Source: Flavobacteriia bacterium (GTDB taxonomy: Bacteria; Bacteroidota; Bacteroidia; Flavobacteriales_D; Crocinitomicaceae). Taken from it: a DNA stretch of 53,851 nt. The notes beneath the pieces were generated by a model. The model made no database searches. It saw nothing but the letters and a program-made list of their open reading frames with translations, and had not been told where the DNA came from. The DNA lies in assembly GCA_947490145.1 (NCBI GenBank), contig CANLGD010000014.1:1-53851 (forward strand). The letters run 5' to 3'. This document shows positions 29,653 to 39,668 of the stretch, piece by piece. The position numbers and the translations under genes are program-made. Positions within the stretch are counted from its first letter, which is position 1. Every line of letters begins with the position of its first letter.

Positions 29653-30291
29653 TTACACAACAATATTTAACTCCGCCGGTGGTGGAGGAAGTTCATTAAT
29701 TCCTGAAATTTCTTTACCACCATCTTCAACTTTTGTTGAAGAAACTCCAATCGATGCAGTTACCCATTGAAAAAATTTCGCAATACTAGCACTATCTGCA
29801 TTATCTAAACTAACTACATCATTTGTAATTTGTTTTAATATAGATGTGTCAGCACCACTACCAGCAGCACAAGCAACTGTAAATGATGTTTTTCTTTTTT
29901 TAAATTCTGCAACACCACTTTGCCAATCATCTGTTGGAATACCATCAGTCATTATAAAAACTAAGGGTTTCCAATCTCCTTTTTGTTCAGTTGTTGTTTT
30001 TGCAACTTCTGTATCAATTTTGGTTGAAACAAGTTTTAAGGCTTCGCCGAGCGCCGTAGTTCCAGTTGCACGAATATCTACCATTTGAAATGATGCTAAA
30101 TCAGTTAAAGGGATTATTTGTTGGGCAACACTATCAAAAGTTATTACACTTAAAAATGCTGTTTCAATTGCTTGAGGATTTTGTCTTAAAAGACTAATCA
30201 TAACTTGAACTCCATTTTTGACAGCTTCAATTGGCTCACCTGACATTGAGCCTGAAGTATCAAGTAATAAATATACTGGTAATCTTCTCAT
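29653..30291 (-). CDS. vWA domain protein of the TerY/TerF type
   Basis: The product has 212 residues, starting RRLPVYLLLDTSGSMSGEPI with an intact MIDAS, then TGTTALGEAL and FIMTDGIPTDDW. It ends in NELPPPPAELNIVV, the same Pro-rich tail as the next vWA protein. The two are close paralogues (roughly half identical), from tandem duplication. The stop is two bases before the small basic gene, and it follows the TerD-family gene at 30294 with two bases between. Confidence 0.85.
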   Translation of the reverse strand: MRRLPVYLLLDTSGSMSGEPIEAVKNGVQVMISLLRQNPQAIETAFLSVITFDSVAQQIIPLTDLASFQMVDIRATGTTALGEALKLVSTKIDTEVAKTTTEQKGDWKPLVFIMTDGIPTDDWQSGVAEFKKRKTSFTVACAAGSGADTSILKQITNDVVSLDNADSASIAKFFQWVTASIGVSSTKVEDGGKEISGINELPPPPAELNIVV

Positions 30292-30293
30292 AA

Positions 30294-30905
30294 TTATAAA
30301 TATTTAGAAATTACCGTTTCAATCGTTGATTTCAAATTTTTATCTTTGGTGGATTCACCTATAGCATTAAATTTCCATTCTCCATTTCTTTTATAAAAAG
30401 TCCCCATAACCATTGATACACTTCCTGCAAAAGAAATATCATTTGCTATATCAAATTTAGCAAATACTTCATTCACTCTTTTAGCAGTTCCTTCATAAAT
30501 TCTTATTGCTGCAAATGGTATAATCTTGAAATCTTGTCCTTGAAAACTATTTAAAACAAAAACAATTTTTGAAACGGAAGGGTCTAATTTTTCAAAATCA
30601 ACTGAAATGACTTCATTATCTAGACCATCATCACCTCCGGTGTCACCAACTCTATCATCTCCACTATGTAAAACTGAACCATTTCTTGATTTTAGATTTT
30701 GAAAATAGATAACTTCAAGAGGATTATTATTTTCATCAAAAGTTGCACAGCTTGCATCTAGATCTACTGCTGTGACTTTTTTGTTGCCAAAGAAGCCTTT
30801 AGTTTCAATAGCTCCCCAATTTACTCCTACACACACATTTTGCAACTTATTTCCATTATCTTTTCTTAAGTCAATTTTTTGACCTTTTGTTAAATTAATA
30901 GCCAT
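30294..30905 (-). CDS. TerD-family protein (TerZ/TerE-like)
   Basis: The product has 203 residues. It carries the TerD fold markers INLTKGQKIDL at the start, VGVNWGA in place of GLGWD, DLDASC, then HSGDDRVGDTGGDDGLDNEV, a Ca2+-binding acidic loop. The variant first motif and the fused extra strands set it apart from the two other TerD copies in the operon, closer to the TerZ/TerB-flanking branch. TerD proteins bind calcium and form intracellular assemblies in stress and phage-exclusion responses. Confidence 0.85.
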   Translation of the reverse strand: MAINLTKGQKIDLRKDNGNKLQNVCVGVNWGAIETKGFFGNKKVTAVDLDASCATFDENNNPLEVIYFQNLKSRNGSVLHSGDDRVGDTGGDDGLDNEVISVDFEKLDPSVSKIVFVLNSFQGQDFKIIPFAAIRIYEGTAKRVNEVFAKFDIANDISFAGSVSMVMGTFYKRNGEWKFNAIGESTKDKNLKSTIETVISKYL

Positions 30906-30921
30906 GATTTTATTTTTAAGA

Positions 30922-31476
30922 TTAATTATATTTATTTAAATAGTCTTCTAGACCACCTTTCATTCCCATACCAATTGCTTCAAATTTCCATTCGTTATTT
31001 TTCTTATAAATACGTCCAAACTCAACAGCTGTTTCTATTGAAAAGTCTTCGTCTAGTTCATATTTTAAAATTTCGGCATTTGAAACCGAGTCAAAAACTC
31101 TTACAAAAGAATTACGTACTTGACCAAAATTTTGTTTTCTTGTTTCTGCATCATGAATAGTAACAATCAATGTGATTTCCGAAACTGAGCTATCTATTTT
31201 TGATAAATCTACTTTTATTTGTTCGTCATCTCCATCTCCGTCACCAGTTAAATTATCTCCTGTATGTTCAATTGCTCCATCAGGCGATTTTAAATTATTG
31301 TAAAAAATAAAGTGATTATCTGATACTAATTTTTTATTTTCTCCTAAAATAAAAACTGATGCATCAAGATCAAAACCTTGACCTGTTGATGATTCATTAG
31401 TGTCCCATCCTAAACCAATGGTAAACTGAGGGGCATTAATGTTTTCTCTTTGCCCTTTTTGTAAGTTAATAGCCAT
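30922..31476 (-). CDS. terD: TerD-family calcium-binding protein
   Basis: The product has 184 residues: INLQKGQRENI, then IGLGWDTNES, FDLDASVF, and the acidic loop HTGDNLTGDGDGDDEQIKVD, all hallmarks of TerD. The C-terminal part (DEDFSIETAVEFGRIYKKNN then EWKFEAIGMGM) is nearly the same as in the 191-residue copy at 32985-33560, so the two are duplicates. Its start overlaps the end of the PRTase gene by 11 bases. Confidence 0.9.
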   Translation of the reverse strand: MAINLQKGQRENINAPQFTIGLGWDTNESSTGQGFDLDASVFILGENKKLVSDNHFIFYNNLKSPDGAIEHTGDNLTGDGDGDDEQIKVDLSKIDSSVSEITLIVTIHDAETRKQNFGQVRNSFVRVFDSVSNAEILKYELDEDFSIETAVEFGRIYKKNNEWKFEAIGMGMKGGLEDYLNKYN

Positions 31477-32302
31477 ATTCTACTTTTTGTTTATTGATTA
31501 ATGTGTTTTTTAATTTATTTAAATTTGAGGAATAAGCATCCATTAAATGGTATTTATTTCCAATTGAAAAATTTAGTAATTGATTTTTAAAATGATTTTC
31601 TTTTTCTGATAAAAATGCATTAAAATCATCACCAGAGCTACTCAAAATAAATTTCACAACTCGAGTATTAAAAACAAATCTACTAGTATTAATTATCTCA
31701 TTTATATCTGCTAATGATGCTACATAGTGGTAGTTTAAAAAATTCTCAATATTTGGGTTAATTTCCTTATTTACTAATTCAGAAAAATAAAGCATTGAAT
31801 ATTTATTTTCTAAATTAAATTCATTGATCATTTTCTTTATCATAAATTCATGACTACCCGTTATTTTTATATCATCAATAAATATTAAGAATTTATTTTT
31901 TATAAATTCTTTATCAATATAAAAAGAGTCATTTCCTATTAATTTTAATCTTTCTGATGCGCTTAATGCTCCATAATCTTCTTTATATGTTGTTGTTCTA
32001 AATATTTTCAATTCACAAACTACATTTTTATTGTTTTCAATTAGCCACAAGTTTAAATAGTAAATGAAATATTGTTTTAAATAATATGAAGCAGTTGGAA
32101 TAAAATCATAAGGACTGGAGAACACAATAATATCATTATTTATATCACTGTTTTGCAGATAATTTTCAATATATCCTTCAGCTAATTGCTTTCCGAATTT
32201 CTCTGCTATTAAATCATCACCGAATTTAAATTTGCTGTATTCATCCTTTGAGAATGGAATTGATGATACATCACTTATTTTATGTAAAGAATAGTGTATC
32301 AT
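31466..32302 (-). CDS. Ter-type phosphoribosyltransferase
   Basis: The product has 278 residues. The PRPP-binding motif is FLIFIDDIKITGSHEFM (about 143-159). An N-terminal block IIVFSSPYDFIPTASYYLKQ (about 58-77) is typical of the PRTase in Ter biosynthetic modules. In such modules PRTase and HAD proteins are proposed to make a nucleoside-like small molecule. The gene overlaps the HAD gene by four bases and the TerD gene by eleven, so it is tightly coupled to both. Confidence 0.75.
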   Translation of the reverse strand: MIHYSLHKISDVSSIPFSKDEYSKFKFGDDLIAEKFGKQLAEGYIENYLQNSDINNDIIVFSSPYDFIPTASYYLKQYFIYYLNLWLIENNKNVVCELKIFRTTTYKEDYGALSASERLKLIGNDSFYIDKEFIKNKFLIFIDDIKITGSHEFMIKKMINEFNLENKYSMLYFSELVNKEINPNIENFLNYHYVASLADINEIINTSRFVFNTRVVKFILSSSGDDFNAFLSEKENHFKNQLLNFSIGNKYHLMDAYSSNLNKLKNTLINKQKVEYGY

Positions 32303-32988
32303 AAATTATTTAATTCTAATATTGATTTATCATTTGAATTAATCAAAATTGGTTGATATCCAAATAATTTAGAGCCTAAATAATCTGCCTTATAATTATC
32401 TCCTACATGAATAATTTCTGCTTTATTTAGGTTTATTTTATTTTTAATTTCTTCAAAAGTTTTAGAAAAATATTTTTGATTTGGCTTGGATAAATTGTAT
32501 TGATCTGAAAAGAATAAAAAATGAAAAAAATCAATAATATTTAATTTCTGAAGAACGCTAACCAGTGATATTCCTTTTAAAAAAGCTGTATTACTTAATA
32601 AACTCATTGAATAATTTTTTCTTTTTAAATTTTCTAAAACTATAATGGTATTGCTATCAAATAATGAAGGATTATACTTTTCAAATATTTCGTTAATTTC
32701 ATTATATATTCTCAAAATTGATTTTGAATCATAATCTTCTAACTTGCCATTAATTTTGAATAAAACCATTAGGTACATTTCTTCTGAGGAGATACTATTG
32801 CCATTAATCTCATTAATTTCATTGCACATTAAATCAATCTCACGAATAATTTGTGAAATTTCAGAAATTGATTTACTTTGAGAATTATGAAAATCAAAAA
32901 AGTATTTTGCTCTTTCAGATTTAAAAGTAGGATTTGATTTTATTAAAGTCATCCATAAATCAAAGGATATATGTTTGATCTTTGTCAT
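32299..32988 (-). CDS. HAD-superfamily phosphatase of the Ter module
   Basis: The product has 229 residues. Motif I is ISFDLWMTLIKS (the nucleophile Asp with Trp in place of the second Asp), motif II SLLSNTAF, motif III Lys in LSKPNQKYF, and motif IV HVGDNYKADYLGSK. The cap inserted after motif I is helical. It overlaps its neighbours by four bases on each side. HAD/PRTase pairs are known companions of TerD genes and probably act on the same phosphorylated sugar-nucleotide. Confidence 0.8.
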   Translation of the reverse strand: MTKIKHISFDLWMTLIKSNPTFKSERAKYFFDFHNSQSKSISEISQIIREIDLMCNEINEINGNSISSEEMYLMVLFKINGKLEDYDSKSILRIYNEINEIFEKYNPSLFDSNTIIVLENLKRKNYSMSLLSNTAFLKGISLVSVLQKLNIIDFFHFLFFSDQYNLSKPNQKYFSKTFEEIKNKINLNKAEIIHVGDNYKADYLGSKLFGYQPILINSNDKSILELNNL

Positions 32989-33560
32989 TTTATTATTTGA
33001 CCAGAGTAATATTTTTCAAGAAAAAAAGATAAATCTGCTTTATAGCCAATCCCCGAAGCTTCGAATTTCCAAGCATCACTTTTTCTATATAATCTTCCAA
33101 ATTCAACACCTGTTTCAATAGAAAAATCTTCATCCAATTCATATTTTGCAACTTCTGTATTACTTTGATTATCAAGAACCCTAATGTATGAGTTTCTAAC
33201 TTGTCCAAAGTTTTGTTTACGACTTTCAAAGTCAGCAATTGTTACAACAAATAAAATTTCTTGTACATCATTAGAAACTTTATTTAAATCTATTATGATT
33301 GATTCATCATCATCTCCATCACTATTACCACCAGTTGGATCATCTCCAGTATGAGTTAAAGCACCATCTGGAGAAACTAGGTTATTATAAAAAATAAAAT
33401 GACTTTCAGAAACTAGTTTTCTGCTTGAATTTATCATAATTGCAGATGCATCTAAATCAAAATCATTGCCGGTGCCTTCATTTGGATCCCAACCCAAACC
33501 AACTGTAAGCATTGATAAACCAATATCAATTTTTTGCCCCTTTTGTAAATTAATTGCCAT
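32985..33560 (-). CDS. terD: TerD-family calcium-binding protein, first gene of the Ter operon
   Basis: The product has 191 residues with VGLGWDPNEG, FDLDASAIM and the acidic loop HTGDDPTGGNSDGDDDESII. The last 70 residues match the 184-residue copy closely except for a short tail. It is the first gene of the leftward operon; the next ORF overlaps its stop by four bases. Calcium binding through the Asp-rich loops is expected from the family. Confidence 0.9.
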   Translation of the reverse strand: MAINLQKGQKIDIGLSMLTVGLGWDPNEGTGNDFDLDASAIMINSSRKLVSESHFIFYNNLVSPDGALTHTGDDPTGGNSDGDDDESIIIDLNKVSNDVQEILFVVTIADFESRKQNFGQVRNSYIRVLDNQSNTEVAKYELDEDFSIETGVEFGRLYRKSDAWKFEASGIGYKADLSFFLEKYYSGQIIK

Positions 33561-33861
33561 ATTTTAATTGTAGTTAAATAATCAGATGCAATAATATGAA
33601 TAAATTTTGAGAAAATAGTATCAAAATACATCAAAATCACACAAATAAAATTATTATTTTTTTTGAATATTATAAACGTTGACTCAGTAAGGGATTAGGG
33701 AAAATTGATTCTGTATGTTTTTTTATTAAGAAAAAATAGTTTATTACTTTAATGAAATTTAATACTTTTTGATGGATTTTAATATTATATTTGTTTCACT
33801 TAATAATTTCTCGGCAAGCACCGTAAATATTCACTTATCAGCAAGAATAATAATTTCATAA
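33561..33861. promoter_or_regulatory. Divergent promoter region between Ter and defence operons
   Basis: Three hundred bases without a gene, extremely AT-rich. TATATTTG at 33786-33793 fits a -7 box for the rightward defence operon and lies 69 bases before its ATG, but no -33 box is at the right distance. No clear box for the leftward operon was found. I see no palindrome that would mark an operator. Confidence 0.4.
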
Positions 33862-36800
33862 ATGGAACTCAAAGAACTCAAACCACGTATCGCACTAAAT
33901 AAGGCTTTTCTAAAAATAAAGCCCAACCGATCTGATATAGAAAAGTTTAAAGTGAATTTGATTCAATTATTGGATAGAACTAACGATACTGAATCAGAAG
34001 AGTTTCATAAAAATTTGGTGATTGATTTTTTAAAAAAAACGTATTTTGAACCAAACCATTTTATTAATACAAAAGGAAGAAATGACCTTGTAATACATAA
34101 TGGATCGGATGCTAAAAGTTCAGTTGGTGTAATTATTGAAGCTAAAAAACCAACGAATAAAGCAGAAATGCTAACGAAAAGTAAACTAAATGTAAAAGCT
34201 TTTCAAGAGTTGGTTTTGTATTTTCTTCGTGAACGGATTACACATAAAAACCTTGAGATAAAACATTTAGTTGCTACAAATATTAATGAATGGTTCATTT
34301 TTGAAAGTTCAATTTTTGAAAAATATTTTGCTCAAAATAAGGCTTTTGTAAAGCAATTTGAGGATTTTGAAGCTGGAAGATTATCTGGTTCTAAAACAGA
34401 TTTTTTCTATAAAGACATTGCTGAGCCATTTATTGCCACCATAAAACAAGAAATTGAATTTACACATTTTGATATTCGAGATTATGATAAACCTTTACGA
34501 AATAATGATAAAGTCGATGATAATAAACTAATTGCCCTTTTCAAATTATTATCTCCAGAGCATATTTTAAAACTTCCTTTTGCCAATGACAGCAATAGTT
34601 TAGATAAACGTTTTTATGGCGAATTACTCCATATCATTGGTTTAATTGAAACAAAAGACGGAGGAAAAAAAGTAATACAACGAAAGCCGACAGGAGAACA
34701 AAATACGGGTTCTTTACTTGAAAATGCTATCATTCAATTAGACAGTTTAGATAAGATTAACCAATTAAACAACCCAAGCCATTTTGGAGAAAACCAAGAA
34801 GAACGTTTGTTTAATGTTGGTTTGGAATTGGTTATTACGTGGGTAAATCGAATTTTATTTCTGAAATTGTTGGAAGCTCAATTAATCGGTTATCACAAAG
34901 GAGATAGATCCTATTCTTTTTTGAATATTGAAAAATTACACGATTACGATGATTTGAATAGTTTGTTTTTTCAAGTATTGGCTAAAAAGCATAATGAACG
35001 AAACCAAGATGTAAAACAAGTATTTGAAAAAGTACCTTATCTGAATAGTTCGTTGTTTGAACCAACGGGAATTGAGCACGCTACTATTTTTATCAGTAAT
35101 TTAAGAGATGATAAAACGATTCCTGTTTATAAATCTACCGTTTTAAAAGACGATAATGGAAAAACAAGAACTGGAGAAATAAACGCCCTCACCTACTTGT
35201 ATGAATTTTTGAATGCCTATGATTTTGCAAGTGAGGGTTCTGAAGAAATACAAGAGGATAACAAAACCTTAATCAATGCATCGGTTTTAGGATTGATATT
35301 TGAAAAAATTAATGGTTACAAAGATGGTTCATTTTTTACTCCTGGTTTTATCACAATGTATATGTGTCGGGAAACGATTAGACGAGCTGTCGTGCAAAAA
35401 TTCAATGAAACAAAGAATTGGAACATTGAAAATTTTGAAGCTTTGTATGACAAAATTGAAGACAGAACGGAAGCGAATAAAATTGTTGACAGCATAAAAA
35501 TTTGTGACCCTGCTGTTGGTTCTGGACATTTCTTGGTTTCTGCCTTAAATGAGGTTTTAGCCATAAAAAATGATTTAAAAATATTACAAGACAGAACAGG
35601 AAAACGTTTGAAAGAATATCAATTAGAGGTTGAAAATGATGAGTTGATTGTTACGGACGAAGAAGGAGAATTATACGAGTATAACCCTAAAAATAAAGAA
35701 AGCCAACGCATACAGGAAACACTTTTTCATGAAAAACAAAGTATCATTGAGAATTGTCTTTTTGGAGTTGATATTAATCCTAATTCTGTAAAAATTTGCC
35801 GTTTGCGTTTGTGGATTGAGTTATTGAAAAGTGCCTATTACAAAAATGAAACTGAGTTGGAAACCTTACCAAATATTGACATCAATATTAAGTGCGGTAA
35901 TTCCTTAATTTCTCGTTTTGATTTGGATGCAGATTTGGGAGAAGCATTGAAAAAAAGTAAATGGAACATTCAAAGTTACCGTTTGGCTGTTGACACCTAT
36001 CGAAATGCTGAAAACAAAGAACAAAAAAGAGAAATGGAACGTTTGATAAACGACATTAAAAGTGATTTTAGAAGTGAGATTTCGATTAATGACCCTAAGC
36101 TAAAGAAACTTCGTGATATGAGCGGTAAACTTTACAATCTGACAATGCAAACACAATTGTTTGAAGAAAGTAAAATTGAAAAAACCAACCGTGAAAAAAC
36201 AGTTAAACTGTTGGGCGAAGATATTAAAAAAATAGAAATTGAAGTTGAAGAAATAAAAAACAATAAAATCTACGAAAATGCTTTTGAATGGCGTTTTGAG
36301 TTTCCCGAAGTTTTAGATGATAAAGGAAATTTTGTAGGTTTTGATGCGGTGATTGGTAATCCTCCTTATGTAGGATTGCAAAGTATAAAACAAGACTCTG
36401 AGGTTTTATCAAAACTTGGATATGCTACATTTGATAAAACTGCAGATTTGTATGTTTTGTTTTGTGAAAAAGGTAATAAAATATTAAAGCAAAAAGGAGA
36501 ATTATCGTTCATAATACCAAATAAATGGATGAGTGCCGGATATGGGGGAAATCTAAGAAATTATCTTGTAGAAAACACAAATCCAAGCAAAATAATAGAT
36601 TTTGAAAAAGTATTTGTTTTTGATGAGGCTGTTGTTTTTGTTTGCATTTTTGAATTTAAAAAAGAAAGTTTTAAAAATAAACTTAGGGCGGTAACAATCA
36701 AAGATAAAGAACAATTGTTAAATTTTGAAAGAGAGTTTAATCTAAATAGTATTGAATTAAAAAAACTCGAGGATAGGGGGTGGCAAATCACTTCAAATGA

Positions 36801-37662
36801 TTCAAGCTTAATTAATGAAAAAATTGAAAAAATTGGAAAACCTCTAAAAGAGTGGAAAGGAATTGGGTTTTATAGAGGAATTACAACTGGATTAAATGAA
36901 GCATTTGTTATTGATAATGAAAGGTATAAAGAAATTATTGAAAATGAACCGCAATCAATTTCTGTGGCAAAAAAGGTTTTAAGAGGTAGAAATATTAAGA
37001 GGTTTAATTATCAATTTGATGACATACATTTGCTTTTTGTTCCCTGGCATTTCCCATTACATAATGAAATTAATATTGGAAACGCATCAGAAAAAGCTGA
37101 AAAAAGGTTTGAAAGTGATTATCCAGTAGTTTACAACCATTTATTAAACTTTGAAAAGGAATTAAGAAATAGAAATAAAGTTGAAACAGGAATTAGATAT
37201 GAATGGTATGCCCTGCAAAGACATGGTGCAAGTTATTCGCATTTATTTGAGGAAGACAAAATTGTGTGGATGGAAATATCAGACAAAGCAAATTACGCTT
37301 ATGATAATGAGAAAATGTATTTAACTAATTCAGCTTACTTTTTGACTGGACATTCATTAAAATATCTTTTAGCTGTCCTAAATTCAAAAGTGTGCGATTT
37401 TTATTTCTTTCAGAAAACTGCAATTATTGCTGGAGGAAGAAAACGATATACTAAACAGTATGTGGAACAAAATCCAATTCCTGTTATTTCAGAAGAATTA
37501 CAAAAACCTTTCATTGATTTGGTCGATAAAATTTTAGTAATAAAAAATGAAAATCCCGACACAGACACAAAAGATTTAGAAAACGAAATTGATAAACTTG
37601 TTTACAAATTGTATGAGCTGACGGATGAGGAAATAAAAGTTGTTGAGGAGAGTGTAAATTAA
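33862..37662 (+). CDS. Type IIG-like restriction enzyme / N6-adenine methyltransferase
   Basis: The product has 1266 residues. The N-terminal nuclease region has the PD-(D/E)XK pattern: D75 in RNDLVIHNG and E93-A94-K95 in VIIEAKKP. A helical linker leads to a methyltransferase with FFTPGFITMYMCRETI, motif I DPAVGSGHF (from D549) and motif IV NPPYVG (from N833), as in Eco57I/TaqI-type N6-adenine enzymes. The last 350 residues match a TaqI-like specificity domain (LKEWKGIGFYRGITTGLNEA, and AGGRKRYTKQYVEQNPIPV at the end). One polypeptide therefore cuts, modifies and recognises DNA. The length is normal for the class. It is first in the six-gene operon; the OLD-like gene follows after 12 bases. 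Confidence 0.88.
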   Translation: MELKELKPRIALNKAFLKIKPNRSDIEKFKVNLIQLLDRTNDTESEEFHKNLVIDFLKKTYFEPNHFINTKGRNDLVIHNGSDAKSSVGVIIEAKKPTNKAEMLTKSKLNVKAFQELVLYFLRERITHKNLEIKHLVATNINEWFIFESSIFEKYFAQNKAFVKQFEDFEAGRLSGSKTDFFYKDIAEPFIATIKQEIEFTHFDIRDYDKPLRNNDKVDDNKLIALFKLLSPEHILKLPFANDSNSLDKRFYGELLHIIGLIETKDGGKKVIQRKPTGEQNTGSLLENAIIQLDSLDKINQLNNPSHFGENQEERLFNVGLELVITWVNRILFLKLLEAQLIGYHKGDRSYSFLNIEKLHDYDDLNSLFFQVLAKKHNERNQDVKQVFEKVPYLNSSLFEPTGIEHATIFISNLRDDKTIPVYKSTVLKDDNGKTRTGEINALTYLYEFLNAYDFASEGSEEIQEDNKTLINASVLGLIFEKINGYKDGSFFTPGFITMYMCRETIRRAVVQKFNETKNWNIENFEALYDKIEDRTEANKIVDSIKICDPAVGSGHFLVSALNEVLAIKNDLKILQDRTGKRLKEYQLEVENDELIVTDEEGELYEYNPKNKESQRIQETLFHEKQSIIENCLFGVDINPNSVKICRLRLWIELLKSAYYKNETELETLPNIDINIKCGNSLISRFDLDADLGEALKKSKWNIQSYRLAVDTYRNAENKEQKREMERLINDIKSDFRSEISINDPKLKKLRDMSGKLYNLTMQTQLFEESKIEKTNREKTVKLLGEDIKKIEIEVEEIKNNKIYENAFEWRFEFPEVLDDKGNFVGFDAVIGNPPYVGLQSIKQDSEVLSKLGYATFDKTADLYVLFCEKGNKILKQKGELSFIIPNKWMSAGYGGNLRNYLVENTNPSKIIDFEKVFVFDEAVVFVCIFEFKKESFKNKLRAVTIKDKEQLLNFEREFNLNSIELKKLEDRGWQITSNDSSLINEKIEKIGKPLKEWKGIGFYRGITTGLNEAFVIDNERYKEIIENEPQSISVAKKVLRGRNIKRFNYQFDDIHLLFVPWHFPLHNEINIGNASEKAEKRFESDYPVVYNHLLNFEKELRNRNKVETGIRYEWYALQRHGASYSHLFEEDKIVWMEISDKANYAYDNEKMYLTNSAYFLTGHSLKYLLAVLNSKVCDFYFFQKTAIIAGGRKRYTKQYVEQNPIPVISEELQKPFIDLVDKILVIKNENPDTDTKDLENEIDKLVYKLYELTDEEIKVVEESVN

Positions 37663-37674
37663 ATTTTTAAATTT

Positions 37675-39660
37675 ATGATAGCAGGTTTGTTTTTAAGGAA
37701 TTTTAAGACATACGAAAGGTTTAATTTTATACCTTTTACAGATGGAAATGATGAAAAATTAAATTTATTTATTGGTAATAATGGAGCTGGAAAAAGTTCT
37801 GTTTTAGAAGCTTTAGATGTTTATTTTAATGGAAGAGAATTTATTTTAAATGATAACGTTTCCAGCAGGGAGGCAAGTATTACACCTGTTTTTTTAGTCC
37901 CTAAAGAAAAATTAATAAACTTAAAACCTGAACTTTTAATTTTCGCAAATTATCTTAGTGATTTTTTATGGACTGAGCAATTAAACTCTTTATTTGGTAG
38001 TAATCCTTCTATTGGACAATTTGTTGAATTTAGAGATAATTTAATTTCAAAAAACCTACAGGAAAATTATTTCCTGTTAATTTTTGGTCATGAAATATTG
38101 AACAAAGATTACACATTGATTTCAATTGATCCAAAAGCAATCCAAAAATTTTCCACATATGACATCGATCTAAGTAATTATAGAAAACAACTAAATTTAT
38201 TATGCAGCGCAATAAAAAGTTTATATAACTATATTTATATTCCAGTAGAAACTTCTATAACTGATTTCCTTAAATTAGAAGCAAATGGAATGCAATCATT
38301 AATGAACAAGGAGCTAAAGGTTGAAATTGAAAGTATATTAAGTGACCAAAAATTTGAAATTCAAGGTCGTGTGCTACACACAAAAAGAAATGTTTCTATA
38401 AATCAATTTATAAATGAAAAATTGAAAGAGTATGTTGAAAACATTGAAAAATCAATTCAAGTAATTGATGCAAAATACCATTTTAACAGAGAAATACGCT
38501 CAACCAATGTTAATCCCAAAGATTTTAGTGATGTCATTATAAATACTTTTTTCTCAAAAAGAAGACTACAAAAAGAAGATAGAGAAATTGCTTATTTAAG
38601 TTCGGGTGAAAGAAAAAAAGCCTTAATTGACATAGCTTTTTCCTTTATTGCTCAAAATACAGAAACTGAAAAAGAAATCATTTTAGCAATCGATGAGCCT
38701 GAATCCTCTTTACACATTTCTATGTGTTTTGAGCAGTATATGAGAATAGAACAAATTGCTAATAAATATCAAATTCAATCTTTTGTTACAACTCACTGGT
38801 ATGGAGGTCTACCAATTTTAAGTAATGGAAGGCTGTACCATGTTTCAAAAATTGATAATACTCCTCATTTAGAATTATTTAATTTAGAAAATTACTTTGA
38901 AGCAAGAAAAAATCATCCTGATGATATTAACCTTAAAAGTTTTTATGATTTAACTTCTTCAATTGTAAGTTCCGTTCGAAATAATGGAGACAAATGGATT
39001 ATTGTGGAAGGACTAGCTGATAAAAAATATATTGAGCATTATCTACCTACAAATCATTCATATAAAATATTACCCGTTGGAGGTTGTGGTATTGTAAAAA
39101 AAATATATGAATATTTATACTTACCCTTATCGCAAGATGAGGAGGCAGATGCAAGTAGCGGTAAAATTTATTGTTTAATAGATACAGATGCAAAGGCTAT
39201 TTCCCTTGATATTCCAAGTAAAACAAAAAATCAGACACTTATTATTCGAAGATTACAATTAGAAGCTGATTCAATAAAGCTTATGACACTCGATCAAGGT
39301 TTCATGGGTACAAATACTGAGACAGAATTAGAGGAGGCCTTAAATCCAGTGAAATTTTATCAATCATTTGAAAAAATTGTTGAAGAATTCGGAGATTTAC
39401 ATAATGGAGAAGATGAAAGTGAAACAATAAAAGAAATTTTTAATTTTTATGAATATGATGAAAATGCAAAATTCAGTTTTATCAAAGGTGAAAATACTTT
39501 TTTAAAGTCATCTGTTGGAGGAAGAAGTAATAGTAGAGATTTAAAAGATTTGCATTCGTTTTTTGATTTGAGGAAAAATGAAATTTGCAATCAATACATT
39601 AATCTGGAAGTTGGTAACAAACCAAATTGGGTTGAGGAAATCATTTCATTTTTAAATTAA
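37675..39660 (+). CDS. OLD-family ATPase with TOPRIM nuclease domain
   Basis: The product has 661 residues. ABC-type ATPase: Walker A GNNGAGKSS (34-42), signature LSSGERKKAL (about 308-317), Walker B ILAIDEPESS (about 337-346), H-loop TTHW. A TOPRIM domain follows: E445 in IIVEGLADKK and D503/D505 in LIDTDAKA, the metal-binding triad. This is the OLD/GajA arrangement, an ATP-controlled nuclease active against phage (as P2 Old). No GajB-type helicase gene is adjacent, so it is not a canonical Gabija. The spacings of 12 and 8 bases tie it to the restriction enzyme and the cyclase-like gene. Confidence 0.85.
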   Translation: MIAGLFLRNFKTYERFNFIPFTDGNDEKLNLFIGNNGAGKSSVLEALDVYFNGREFILNDNVSSREASITPVFLVPKEKLINLKPELLIFANYLSDFLWTEQLNSLFGSNPSIGQFVEFRDNLISKNLQENYFLLIFGHEILNKDYTLISIDPKAIQKFSTYDIDLSNYRKQLNLLCSAIKSLYNYIYIPVETSITDFLKLEANGMQSLMNKELKVEIESILSDQKFEIQGRVLHTKRNVSINQFINEKLKEYVENIEKSIQVIDAKYHFNREIRSTNVNPKDFSDVIINTFFSKRRLQKEDREIAYLSSGERKKALIDIAFSFIAQNTETEKEIILAIDEPESSLHISMCFEQYMRIEQIANKYQIQSFVTTHWYGGLPILSNGRLYHVSKIDNTPHLELFNLENYFEARKNHPDDINLKSFYDLTSSIVSSVRNNGDKWIIVEGLADKKYIEHYLPTNHSYKILPVGGCGIVKKIYEYLYLPLSQDEEADASSGKIYCLIDTDAKAISLDIPSKTKNQTLIIRRLQLEADSIKLMTLDQGFMGTNTETELEEALNPVKFYQSFEKIVEEFGDLHNGEDESETIKEIFNFYEYDENAKFSFIKGENTFLKSSVGGRSNSRDLKDLHSFFDLRKNEICNQYINLEVGNKPNWVEEIISFLN

Positions 39661-39668
39661 CTCGACAA

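Noticed and set aside
37675..39660. Gabija system call for the OLD-like gene
   Set aside because: There is no UvrD-type GajB helicase gene next to it; the following gene has a cyclase-like domain.
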